NCBI GenBank assembly: GCA_964527925.1 | Contig: CAZGQO010000003.1 | Coordinates: 62,001 to 126,000, forward strand | DNA: 64,000 nt | Reading direction: 5' to 3' | Source of the DNA: Ch128b sp964527925 | GTDB taxonomy: Bacteria; Bacteroidota; Ignavibacteria; Ch128b | Shown here: piece after piece, positions 34,486 through 42,733 of the stretch | Layout: every line of letters begins with the position of its first letter | Numbering within the stretch: the first letter of the stretch is position 1 | Translations under genes and position numbers: made by a program | The notes under the pieces: model-generated | What the model saw: the letters and a program-made list of their open reading frames with translations, nothing else | Database searches by the model: none | Told to the model about the DNA's origin: nothing

Positions 34486-35391
34486 TCACAAAAGATTTTT
34501 TTCGTATCGCCAGAAAACACGATGAACTTTTGCACCGCAATAATGAGAATAAAACGGAATTGGTCCCACCCAAGGTATAATCGCAGCTTGATGACCTTGT
34601 GATTGTTGATCTTTCAAACATCGTTTTAGAAGAATTCCTCCAATATTCTTTCCTCGCATTTCTTGTGATGTACCCATTGGCCCAAACCATCCTGTATTAA
34701 AGTTATTTGTATCAAAAGCTGAAAAACCAACAACTCGATTTTCGAAGAGTGCAATGTGTAGCGAGATTGGTTCGTTTTTGAAAGCAACATTTACTTCATT
34801 TTCCCATAGCTCGAATTCTTGATTAATAAAATTCATTACCTGTTCATAGTCACTTTTTTCAGCACGCTTGAAATAGATTTTTTCCGACTCAAGTTTTTTC
34901 TCTTCCAGTGAGGTATCGAATATTTGGCCTGTCAGATAACAAATCAAATTTGAAGTATCGTTGAATTTTCGGAAACCTTTTCTTTCAAAAAAACAAATTG
35001 CTTCGGTATAGAAGGGATCAACGCCAGGTTGAAAATAGTTCGGATGTGATTCGTAAACTCTAACTTTCTCACAGTTTTCAGATTTAAATTTTTCTTCAAT
35101 GATTTCGTAAAGTTTTGAGGCAATACCTTTTCGTCTTTCAGTAGTTTTAACTGCGGCAAGCTTAATATATCCAATCTTACCCAGGTTTTTATGATTTCTA
35201 ATTACACCCATCATAAAACCAATGATCTCCTCATTTTCTTTTGCCAGCAATACCAGTTCTGGATCAAAGTCGGGATCATCGAAAGTTTTTTCTTTGAAAA
35301 GAAAATCTGGCATAATATCCAAGGTCATGTTCGTTCGGCAAAATTTTGCCGCTGGTTTTAAATCATCAAGAGTTAATTGCGTTATTTTCAT
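34486..35391 (-). CDS. Tandem GNAT acetyltransferase
   Basis: 301 residues that appear to contain two GNAT folds. The first (about 1-150) has IGYIKLAAVKTTERRKGIAS, with the acetyl-CoA loop RRKGIAS. The second (about 170-301) has GWFGPMGTSQEMRGKNIGG, with the loop MRGKNIGGILL. The second copy ends PWVGPIPFYSHYCGAKVHR. Such double-GNAT proteins often have one working and one binding domain. The start lies 1 base after the stop of the outer-membrane protein gene. Substrate unknown. Confidence 0.82.
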   Translation of the reverse strand: MKITQLTLDDLKPAAKFCRTNMTLDIMPDFLFKEKTFDDPDFDPELVLLAKENEEIIGFMMGVIRNHKNLGKIGYIKLAAVKTTERRKGIASKLYEIIEEKFKSENCEKVRVYESHPNYFQPGVDPFYTEAICFFERKGFRKFNDTSNLICYLTGQIFDTSLEEKKLESEKIYFKRAEKSDYEQVMNFINQEFELWENEVNVAFKNEPISLHIALFENRVVGFSAFDTNNFNTGWFGPMGTSQEMRGKNIGGILLKRCLKDQQSQGHQAAIIPWVGPIPFYSHYCGAKVHRVFWRYEKNLL

Positions 35392-35392
35392 A

Positions 35393-36286
35393 TTAATAAT
35401 TCAGATTGATTGAAAATGATGATGTGAACAAACCAATACTAAGTAGACCGAAATTTTTGTTCGAATCATTCATAAAATTGTGAGAATATGAAGCATATAA
35501 TTCAAAAGTGTTCAGAATTTTCAAGAATGAAAATCCAACTTCTGTAGAAATTCCATTAGAACCCTTGAAGTTAGTTACCACACCTGCACCTAAACTAACG
35601 AAGTGTTTTAGTTCACTTAATTCGTAAAGGTATTTGATTCCAGAACGAAAAGTATTTTTTACATTACCATTGAAAATATGGGAGTAACCTGCATATACAT
35701 AAAAGTAAGGAAAGTTTTTATATGCTGAAGAAGATCCAACACTTACTATTGGTAATTCTTTTATCAAAGCAAATTTCGCTGTTTGATTTTCGAATGCAAT
35801 TGCAGGTGAAGGAAGTAACCAGAGAGTTATCCCATAAATAAAATTGTAGAGATAGTAAGATTTTGAAGTTTGAACATTGGTTGAAGCTTTGTTCTCTTCT
35901 AATGGAATTGTAAATGAATATTTTTCACTGGAAAAAATTCTTCCATCTTCAAGTTCTGAAACTATTTCAAAATATTGTTCACTTGAAGAGAACTTAAAAT
36001 TTGATAAATCAATGTTCACTTGATGAAAATCTGTTAGTGTATCACTTACTGAAAATTCACCCAATTCATTTATCATAACTTTTGATTTGCAAGGTAAATT
36101 TGTCATCCAACTCAAAACAAGAACTTTAAGATTTCCATCTTCGTTCACGTAATTATCAATGAGATAAACTTCGAGTGAATCTTCTACTATTGATTCCTCA
36201 AATGACTCTTCTTCTTGTGCATATGCGTTAATAATTTTCATAAAAAATAAGGACAACAGAAAAAAGATTATTTTTTTATTTTTCAC
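35393..36286 (-). CDS. Exported protein with Ig-like N-terminus and barrel-like C-terminus
   Basis: 297 residues with a GTG start preceded by GAGG. Signal peptide (KKIIFFLLSLFFMKIINAYAQ), then an acidic linker and a beta-sandwich-like region (about 45-125; LKVLVLSWMTNLPCKSKVMI, then DTLTDFHQVNIDLSNF). The last 150 residues are strand-rich and end INLNY, typical of outer-membrane barrels. No family is recognised. It lies 9 bases after phoH and 1 base before the tandem GNAT gene. Confidence 0.65.
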   Translation of the reverse strand: MKNKKIIFFLLSLFFMKIINAYAQEEESFEESIVEDSLEVYLIDNYVNEDGNLKVLVLSWMTNLPCKSKVMINELGEFSVSDTLTDFHQVNIDLSNFKFSSSEQYFEIVSELEDGRIFSSEKYSFTIPLEENKASTNVQTSKSYYLYNFIYGITLWLLPSPAIAFENQTAKFALIKELPIVSVGSSSAYKNFPYFYVYAGYSHIFNGNVKNTFRSGIKYLYELSELKHFVSLGAGVVTNFKGSNGISTEVGFSFLKILNTFELYASYSHNFMNDSNKNFGLLSIGLFTSSFSINLNY

Positions 36287-36295
36287 AGTTCTACC

Positions 36296-37270
36296 TCAAT
36301 TTTCTTTGTTATCGTTATTTCCGTTTTGATATTTTTCATAAGCGTTAAGAATATCTTTTACCAATTTATGTCGAACCACATCCTGTTTTGTGAAATACAC
36401 AAAAGCCACACCATCAATTCCAGCTAAAATCGATTGAACCTGAACCAATCCGCTTTCTTTCTTACTCGGTAAATCAATTTGTGTAATATCACCAGTAATT
36501 ATAGCTTTTGAATTCGCACCCAATCGAGTTAAAAACATTTTCATCTGAAGAGCTGTTGCGTTCTGAGCCTCATCAAGAATAACAAATGCATTATTTAATG
36601 TTCGACCTCTCATGTAAGCTAATGGAACAATTTCGATTTGATTTTTCTCGAGATAATATTTCAATTTTTCATAAGGCATCATATCTTCAAGGGCATCATA
36701 AAGGGGTCTGAGATAGGGATCAATTTTTTCTCTGAAATCGCCAGGTAAAAATCCAAGACTTTCACCAGCTTCAACTGCTGGTCTGCATAGTACAATTTTG
36801 CTTACGAGATGATTTTTGAAACTCGCAACCGCTAACGCAACTGAAAGATATGTTTTACCTGTGCCAGCTGGTCCTATCGCAAAAACTATATCATTTTTCC
36901 TTGCAACTTTTATGAATTCAAATTGACCTGGAGTCTTAGCTTTGATTACATCATTTTTTGTGAACAAAATAGCTGATTCAATATCATCTTCATTAACAAC
37001 TTCTTTCCCATTCTTTGCAAGCTGAATAACTAACTCAATATCCTGCTGAGTTAATTGTCGATTTTTATTTACAAGAAATGCAAGCTCGTTGAATACCTTT
37101 TCCAGAATTTCAATTTCTTCTGGGGTTCCTTTTAGAATTACATTTTCGCCTCTGACCGAGATATTTGTATTGAAATATGATTCGATTAAAGCAATATTCT
37201 GATCATTGACTCCCAGAAGAGTCATCATATCCACATTTTGTAACTTTAACTTTTTCTCAATCGCTGTCAA
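36296..37270 (-). CDS. phoH: PhoH-family ATPase (TTG start)
   Basis: 324-325 residues from the TTG at 37270, which has AGGGGAG 8 bases upstream; a further TTG at 37300 lies inside the T-tract of a terminator hairpin and is unlikely. The P-loop is FAIGPAGTGKTY, followed by LCRPAVEAGESLGFLPGDF and the Walker B region AFVILDEAQNAT; TGDITQIDLP closes the core. PhoH proteins are RNA-linked ATPases, often near ybeY. No ybeY lies nearby. Confidence 0.93.
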   Translation of the reverse strand: MTAIEKKLKLQNVDMMTLLGVNDQNIALIESYFNTNISVRGENVILKGTPEEIEILEKVFNELAFLVNKNRQLTQQDIELVIQLAKNGKEVVNEDDIESAILFTKNDVIKAKTPGQFEFIKVARKNDIVFAIGPAGTGKTYLSVALAVASFKNHLVSKIVLCRPAVEAGESLGFLPGDFREKIDPYLRPLYDALEDMMPYEKLKYYLEKNQIEIVPLAYMRGRTLNNAFVILDEAQNATALQMKMFLTRLGANSKAIITGDITQIDLPSKKESGLVQVQSILAGIDGVAFVYFTKQDVVRHKLVKDILNAYEKYQNGNNDNKEN

Positions 37271-37298
37271 CTCTTTAACTCCCCTATGTTGTTTAAAC

Positions 37299-37329
37299 AA
37301 AAAAATACCCCATTAAGTGGTTATGGGGT
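37299..37329 (-). terminator. Hairpin with T-tract directly before phoH
   Basis: ACCCCAT/ATGGGGT arms (37307-37313 and 37323-37329) with a 9-base loop, followed on the minus strand by a run of seven T (37305-37299). It looks like a rho-independent terminator for the upstream genes, or an attenuator for phoH, whose TTG start is 29 bases further on. The 200 bases between it and the upstream gene are AT-rich and show nothing else clear. Confidence 0.65.
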
Positions 37330-37532
37330 CTAATGTTTGAAGGATTTTTTGTATTTAATTTCATCAATTTTTGACAGATTCCTCTCTTTTTATTTATTGA
37401 TTAATGATTTTGTAATTCTTCGAGAAATGTTTGAATTAATTCTTTTCATCAAATTATTAAAAATTTAAAGTCTCTAACTACAAATTAATCATTCTTCTAA
37501 TTAATTTCGATTTTGCTGATTTATTATCACAT

Positions 37533-37832
37533 TTATTTTTTTCCTTTTGATTCGTGCATGTTTCTGAATATCTCTTCAAGTTTTATTTCATTCATATTAT
37601 ACAACGAATCCTGACATTTGTTCAACTCTAAATTTAAAGAATCAAGTTCATTTTTAAGTTTCATATAGATTTGATCTAAGTAATTCTGTTCTTTCAAAAG
37701 GCTCAATTTTCTAAGTTCTAAAAGCTTTTTTTCGTGAAAATAATCTTCTTTAGTCATCCTTTCAGTTTGAGAAAAAATTTGACTCTGAATGATAATTAAA
37801 CAAAGAAAAATATATACGAATTTAATTTTCAT
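37533..37832 (-). CDS. Small exported coiled-coil protein
   Basis: About 99 residues from the ATG at 37832, which overlaps the upstream lipoprotein gene by 11 bases; the frame extends upstream but the signal peptide begins MKIKFVYIFLCLIIIQSQIF. The mature part is almost all helix with heptad-like leucines: EKKLLELRKLSLLKEQNYL and LDQIYMKLKNELDSLNLEL, a likely coiled coil. It contains one cysteine (NKCQDSL). No family is recognised. Pairing with the coiled-coil lipoprotein next to it suggests a joint periplasmic role. Confidence 0.68.
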   Translation of the reverse strand: MKIKFVYIFLCLIIIQSQIFSQTERMTKEDYFHEKKLLELRKLSLLKEQNYLDQIYMKLKNELDSLNLELNKCQDSLYNMNEIKLEEIFRNMHESKGKK

Positions 37833-38148
37833 CATTTTGATTCTCATTTTTAGATGTATTAGGTAAAATAGTTTGAAATTCATCTAGTTTTTTTCTGCAC
37901 TCTTTTAATTTATTTATATGGTCGTGCTTTTTAAGTTCTAATTCTAATGTTTTTTCTTTCAAGGCTTTATTTTGAATTTCAAATTGATAAACTTCCTGCT
38001 CAAGATTTTTAATGAAATTAAGTTCCTTTTCAGTTGCGTATCTTGTACAATTAATTGAAATAAGAGACAAAAGAATAAGAAGAACTCTATTGATCTCCCC
38101 TTTTGGTTTACTTAAAATTAATCGATTATCAGCTTTGAAATACTTCAT
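37822..38148 (-). CDS. Small coiled-coil lipoprotein
   Basis: 108 residues. A long, 33-residue signal region ends in a lipobox (SLISINC, Cys34), so the mature protein is short, about 75 residues. It is mostly a heptad-rich helix (LNFIKNLEQEVYQFEIQNKA then LKEKTLELELKKHDHINKLK), as in Lpp-like or ERF-like spacer lipoproteins. It is 21 bases after radC and overlaps the second small coiled-coil gene. Function unknown. Confidence 0.65.
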   Translation of the reverse strand: MKYFKADNRLILSKPKGEINRVLLILLSLISINCTRYATEKELNFIKNLEQEVYQFEIQNKALKEKTLELELKKHDHINKLKECRKKLDEFQTILPNTSKNENQNDEN

Positions 38149-38169
38149 GAACTTTATTCGTGCTTTTTT

Positions 38170-38865
38170 TTATTTAAAAACTAATCCTCGTTCAACAAAA
38201 CTTGTGTAACTATTATTAGCAATGATTATATGATCAAGCACGGGAATTTCCAGAAGTTTTCCTGCTTCGTAAAGTTGTTGTGTGACTTTAATGTCCTCTT
38301 TACTTGGTTCGAGATTCCCACTTGGATGATTATGTACAAGAATAATACTTGCTGCACGATGATCAATTGCGGTCTTAAAAACTTCTCTTGGTGAAACAAG
38401 ACTTGAATCCAAAACACCACTTGTTAATTCAACCTTTGCCTGGACAACATTTCTTTTATTCAGTATTACAAGATAAAATTTCTCGACCGTCAGATGAGAA
38501 AGTTCTGAATTCAGTAAGTCAAAAATTACTCTTGGTTCTTTCACTTGAATCTCATTTACATAAGGATCAACTTTCATAACTCTTCTTCCCAACTCGAAAG
38601 CAGCTAGAAGAGTAATGGCTTTCGTTTTTCCTATACCTGTACCTCTAAAATCTTTCAATATCTCTCTAAAATCTTTTTTCGCGAGAATTTTTAAATCTTT
38701 ATTAAAATTATTTAATAATTCTTGTGCAACTTCAACCGCAGATTTATTTTTCTTACCGGTTCGAAGAAGTATGGCAATTAATTCAGCATCTGACAAACTG
38801 CCTGGACCTTTTATTTCCAGTTTCTCTCTTGGTCTATCATCAATTGGTAAATCTTTTACTTTAAT
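38170..38865 (-). CDS. radC: RadC-family JAB-domain protein with apparent ATT start
   Basis: 231 residues if started at an ATT at 38865, 5 bases after a perfect AGGAGG (38876-38871). This start gives the conserved RadC N-terminus (KVKDLPIDDRPREKL, then GPGSLSDAELIAILLRTG); the first standard codon, TTG at 38796, would remove 23 conserved residues. The HhH region (about 50-90) is followed by the JAMM metal motif LVHNHPSGNLEPSKED with His178, His180 and Asp191. The UPF0758/RadC function is unclear despite its name. It starts 15 bases after the stop of the TPR/PBP gene. Confidence 0.9.
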   Translation of the reverse strand: MKVKDLPIDDRPREKLEIKGPGSLSDAELIAILLRTGKKNKSAVEVAQELLNNFNKDLKILAKKDFREILKDFRGTGIGKTKAITLLAAFELGRRVMKVDPYVNEIQVKEPRVIFDLLNSELSHLTVEKFYLVILNKRNVVQAKVELTSGVLDSSLVSPREVFKTAIDHRAASIILVHNHPSGNLEPSKEDIKVTQQLYEAGKLLEIPVLDHIIIANNSYTSFVERGLVFK

Positions 38866-38880
38866 GTTTACCTCCTGATT

Positions 38881-40779
38881 TTAATTTGAAATTACCTTTC
38901 CAATTTTTTGACTTTTTCTATTTTTATATTCAAGAATGAAAATCGAACCATTGATTCCATCTTTATTGATCATGATGTCAGTTGTTAATCCATTATAGTT
39001 TTGATCTGAAATAATTCTGTCGTAAAAATTCAATCGATTAAGATTCGAATTCCAGATTTGAAGGACTTTATTTAAGGATTCATAACCATAGAAAAAATTT
39101 CTATTCAAGGTGATTCCCGGAACCTGCTTAATAATTGAGTTTAGTTTCTGTATTTCTTTATCTGAATAATCTAAATAAAAGTCAGATGTAAAAATCACTC
39201 CATTTGTAGCTGGATAACCTTTGTTCAATTCATCAATTGAGTTCCAGATATCATTACCAATAATTTTCGCTTTAATGTTCTGACGAGCAATCTCATTAGC
39301 AACTGCTGCAATAATTTGTGTTTCCGATAAAGGTATAAAAATCGCATCAATCGAAGAGACAGCGACATCAAGATTATCAACTTCATTTCTGGCTCTTTTG
39401 TAGTAAGAAATTTTATTCAAATTACAAATCTTTTCAGCTGAAGGACCGAACAAATCGTAAATACTGACTTCTGCTTCTACTGCTTTTAATGAATCAATGT
39501 ATGATTGTGAGTAGCCATACGATAGAATTAATTGTTCAGTACTAAAATCCAGCATTTGATTGAATCTTATGACATTATCCCTTTTAAGTCCAGCGTTTCT
39601 TATTTCTCTGATTTTTGATTTTAAATTTTTCGTCGATTCGTTCCAATTAATATCAAGTACTATTTCTCCTTTTGATGATTTAATTGTTTTTCTTAACTCT
39701 TTCGTAAGATCATTAAGAAATTTTTTGTCTGAAGTGAGAATTACAAACCTTGATCCTTTCAGATTATTTATTGCATAGCTTGCCATCGAATAACCACGCA
39801 CATCAAGCGGTGGATTGAACTGAAATGAAAATCTTAATTTAATGGCTATATCACTTCCAGTGGCTGTTGGACTTATTAGCGGCAGTTTCAATTTGTCAGA
39901 TAAAATTGATAATTCCTTGAATTGAGAAGAATACAATGGTCCAATTACACACAATACATTCAAATCTTTAGCTAATTCAATTAGAGCTTCCCTGAGTTGC
40001 TTTTCATTCCCTTTATAAATTTTTAATTCGAAATTCTGATCATGCTTATGATTAAATTGAGATAGAGCTATTTTTAATCCATCTGTAATTATTTCTTCCA
40101 CAGATTTTTGTTTTGACTTCGAAGCTGGAATTAGAATACCAATCACTCTGGGCGAAACAAAACCATAATCAATACCAATTTTAATTAACTCGAAATAAAG
40201 ATGTTCAATTTGGTTTGAATTTAATTTTTCAACTGCATCTAAGTAGAATGATTGAAGAAGTGAAAATCTTAAGACTGGATTAGAAATTGATTTCTCTAAT
40301 TCTGACTTATCTTCTGGATTTAATGAAGTATAAATTTCTGTAATTAAATTCGTGTATTCGTTCAACTTGGTAGGTGAAATGCTAAACTTATTAAGTTCAA
40401 TTAAACTCCTCTTGAATTCATTTATATCTTTTTGCTGGACTGATATCGCGAGTCTGGTTTCGAGTACAATTAGTTTTGCTTTTTTGCTAATTGGCTTTTG
40501 TTCAATCCATGAAATATAAGACCTTGCAGCTTCGAAATTTTTCAGGTGATAGTTTCCTGAAATTAAAAGAATCGCCACTGTTTCATAATCTTCTGGTTCA
40601 TCTTTTAAAATTTTTTCAAGTAACGGAGTAGCTTCTGCGTATCTACCTTGATTAAATAAATCTACCGCCCTTTGATAAAAGTTCGTCTGAGAAAATAAGT
40701 CGAATATTAAAATCAAATAAAGAATAAAAATAAATTTACTCCCATTCAATAGTTGCTGGTGGTTTTGATGTAATATCAT
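38881..40779 (-). CDS. TPR plus periplasmic-binding-protein (LivK-like) fusion
   Basis: 632 residues. A short hydrophobic signal segment is followed by TPR-like helices (about 33-190; FYQRAVDLFNQGRYAEATPL, then LLEKILKDEPEDYETVAILL), then a type 1 periplasmic-binding-like region (about 210-600; VIGILIPASKSKQKSVEE, CVIGPLYSSQFKELS, LPLISPTATGSD, KIIGNDIWNS). The layout resembles LppC/LpoA-like activators and amino-acid binding proteins. The start is uncertain: the ATG at 40779 overlaps guaA by 44 bases; a TTG at 40749 is an alternative. No permease genes are nearby. Confidence 0.8.
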   Translation of the reverse strand: MILHQNHQQLLNGSKFIFILYLILIFDLFSQTNFYQRAVDLFNQGRYAEATPLLEKILKDEPEDYETVAILLISGNYHLKNFEAARSYISWIEQKPISKKAKLIVLETRLAISVQQKDINEFKRSLIELNKFSISPTKLNEYTNLITEIYTSLNPEDKSELEKSISNPVLRFSLLQSFYLDAVEKLNSNQIEHLYFELIKIGIDYGFVSPRVIGILIPASKSKQKSVEEIITDGLKIALSQFNHKHDQNFELKIYKGNEKQLREALIELAKDLNVLCVIGPLYSSQFKELSILSDKLKLPLISPTATGSDIAIKLRFSFQFNPPLDVRGYSMASYAINNLKGSRFVILTSDKKFLNDLTKELRKTIKSSKGEIVLDINWNESTKNLKSKIREIRNAGLKRDNVIRFNQMLDFSTEQLILSYGYSQSYIDSLKAVEAEVSIYDLFGPSAEKICNLNKISYYKRARNEVDNLDVAVSSIDAIFIPLSETQIIAAVANEIARQNIKAKIIGNDIWNSIDELNKGYPATNGVIFTSDFYLDYSDKEIQKLNSIIKQVPGITLNRNFFYGYESLNKVLQIWNSNLNRLNFYDRIISDQNYNGLTTDIMINKDGINGSIFILEYKNRKSQKIGKVISN

Positions 40780-42274
40780 AAACGACTCTATTTACACCAT
40801 TAATTTCGTTAATGATTCGATTAGAAACAATATTCAGAAAATCATAACCGAGTTTAGCCCAATCGGCAGTCATTCCATCAACGCTTGTAACTGCTCTTAA
40901 AACAATTGTTAATCCATAATTTCGTTCATCACCCATCACACCAACACTTCGAACCGGAAGAAGCACTGCAAAAGCTTGCCATACAGAATCATAAAGATTT
41001 TTTTTCTTTAATTCTTCAATAAAGATATGATCAGCTTGCCTTAAAATTTCAAGATGTTCCTCTGTCACTTCACCAATTATTCTGACAGCGAGACCTGGTC
41101 CAGGGAAAGGATGTCTGTTTAAAAAATGTTCCGGGATTGAAAGTTGTCGACCTACAACTCTCACTTCGTCTTTGAATAATTCCCGTAAAGGCTCAATTAA
41201 TTGAAATTTTATTTTCTCAGGTAATCCGCCAACATTATGATGAGTTTTAATAACACTTGAATTTTTTGAAAATGTACCTGATTCAACCACATCGGGATAT
41301 AATGTACCCTGCACAAGAAATTTTACATTTCCAATTTTTTGAACTTCATTTTCGAAAATTTCGATGAATGTATTTCCAATGATTTTTCTTTTTTCTTCGG
41401 GATCAACAATTCCCTTCAATCTATAAAGAAAAATATCCTTTGCTTCGACAATTGAAATTTTCAAACCAAGATCCTTTTTGAGAAATTCTACAATCGATCT
41501 ACTTTCATCTTTTCTCATCAATCCTGTATCAACATGAATACAGTGCAGCTGGTCTCCAATTGCTTTTTGAACAAGAAGTGCTGCAACTGTTGAATCAACT
41601 CCACCGCTTAAAGCACAAACCACTAAATCATCCTTAACTATTGATTTTATCTCTTCAATTTTTGAATCTATGAAATTGGAAAACTTCCATTCTCCTTTAC
41701 ACTTACAAATCTCAAATAGAAAATTAGAAAGAATATTTTGACCATATTCAGTATGTACAACTTCAGGATGAAATTGAACACCATAAATACTTTTCGAAGT
41801 CAATTCAGCTGATGCAAATTCAGAATTTTGTGTGCGTGCAGTTGCAATAAAGCCCTTCGGCAGAGTAACCACCTTATCAGAATGACTCATCCAGACATTA
41901 AATTTTGAAGGGATATCTTTGAACAATAGAGAGTCATGAACAATTTCGATTTTAGCCAGACCAAATTCTCTTTTTTCCGATTTTTCTACTTTCCCTCCTA
42001 AAAGTTTCGTGATCAATTGGATACCATAACAAATCCCGAGAATAGGAATGTTTAAATCAAAAATCTCATCAACTACTGAAGGAGCATTTTCATCATAAAC
42101 AGATGCGGGACCACCCGATAAAATTATTCCTTTCGGCAATTCTTTTTTTATTTCATATATTGTTATTTGATTAGATTTTATTTCTGCGTAAACATTTAGT
42201 TCTCTAACTTTTCGAACTATCAATTGAGTGTACTGTGAACCAAAATCTATTACAATTATTTTTTCAACTTTCAT
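40736..42274 (-). CDS. guaA: GMP synthase (glutamine-hydrolysing)
   Basis: 512 residues, full length. The glutaminase domain has the nucleophile Cys82 in LGICYGIQL and the His-Glu pair in GVQFHPEVVH. The ATP-pyrophosphatase P-loop is ALSGGVDSTVAALL. The C-terminal dimerisation domain ends SKPPATIEWE. It converts XMP to GMP. A terminator-like hairpin lies only about 26 bases upstream of its ATG, so either read-through or a promoter inside gcvH would be needed. Confidence 0.98.
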   Translation of the reverse strand: MKVEKIIVIDFGSQYTQLIVRKVRELNVYAEIKSNQITIYEIKKELPKGIILSGGPASVYDENAPSVVDEIFDLNIPILGICYGIQLITKLLGGKVEKSEKREFGLAKIEIVHDSLLFKDIPSKFNVWMSHSDKVVTLPKGFIATARTQNSEFASAELTSKSIYGVQFHPEVVHTEYGQNILSNFLFEICKCKGEWKFSNFIDSKIEEIKSIVKDDLVVCALSGGVDSTVAALLVQKAIGDQLHCIHVDTGLMRKDESRSIVEFLKKDLGLKISIVEAKDIFLYRLKGIVDPEEKRKIIGNTFIEIFENEVQKIGNVKFLVQGTLYPDVVESGTFSKNSSVIKTHHNVGGLPEKIKFQLIEPLRELFKDEVRVVGRQLSIPEHFLNRHPFPGPGLAVRIIGEVTEEHLEILRQADHIFIEELKKKNLYDSVWQAFAVLLPVRSVGVMGDERNYGLTIVLRAVTSVDGMTADWAKLGYDFLNIVSNRIINEINGVNRVVYDITSKPPATIEWE

Positions 42275-42301
42275 ATTGAATTAAAAATAGTTTTTAAAAA
42301 C

Positions 42302-42327
42302 AAAAAGAGACGGAATACCCCGTCTCT
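42302..42327 (-). terminator. Rho-independent terminator after gcvH
   Basis: AGAGACGG/CCGTCTCT (42306-42313 with 42320-42327), a perfect 8-bp GC-rich stem with a 6-base loop, followed by T-rich sequence (42305-42302) on the minus strand. It closes the efp-accB-accC-gcvH chain, 26 bases past the gcvH stop. Confidence 0.8.
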
Positions 42328-42352
42328 ACTTAAAGATATAACTAAAAAAATC

Positions 42353-42733
42353 TTATTGACCGATAAGTGTTCTATAAGCCTCAGCATTCAGAAGTGAATT
42401 TAATTCTTCTGGATTGGTTATTTCAAGTTTTATCATCCAGCCTTCGCCATAAGGATCTTTGTTAACAACCTCTGCATTTGATTCAAGCTTTTCATTGAAC
42501 TCAACAATTTTACCCGACACCGGAGCAAATAATTCTGAAACTGTTTTTACAGCTTCAACAGTACCAAACGACTCACCTTTATTTATTTCGGTGAGATTTT
42601 TCTTTAAGTCAACAAAAACGATATCACCCAATTCACTTTGTGCGAAATCGGTGATACCGACAATTCCAATGTTTCCTTTAACACGAATCCATTCGTGTTC
42701 CTGAGTGTAGTAGAGATTTTCAGGAATGTTCAT
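42353..42733 (-). CDS. gcvH: Glycine cleavage system H protein
   Basis: 126 residues. The lipoyl-lysine is Lys63 in GTVEAVKTVSELFAP, and the start YYTQEHEWIRV and GIVGITDFAQSELGDIVFVD are diagnostic. AAGGAGG precedes the ATG, which overlaps the accC stop (ATGA). No gcvP, gcvT or lipoate genes are adjacent; grouping with accB/accC suggests shared control with fatty-acid synthesis or lipoate relay, which is inference. Confidence 0.97.
   Translation of the reverse strand: MNIPENLYYTQEHEWIRVKGNIGIVGITDFAQSELGDIVFVDLKKNLTEINKGESFGTVEAVKTVSELFAPVSGKIVEFNEKLESNAEVVNKDPYGEGWMIKLEITNPEELNSLLNAEAYRTLIGQ

Noticed and set aside
34409..34690. 93-residue minus-strand frame overlapping the tandem GNAT gene
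   Set aside because: It is in another frame of the C-terminal GNAT domain, which has conserved residues.
37330..37532. A 200-base AT-rich gap between phoH and the small coiled-coil gene
   Set aside because: A 19-codon basic frame was noticed on the minus strand but it has no ribosome site or conserved feature. Only the hairpin near phoH is supported.
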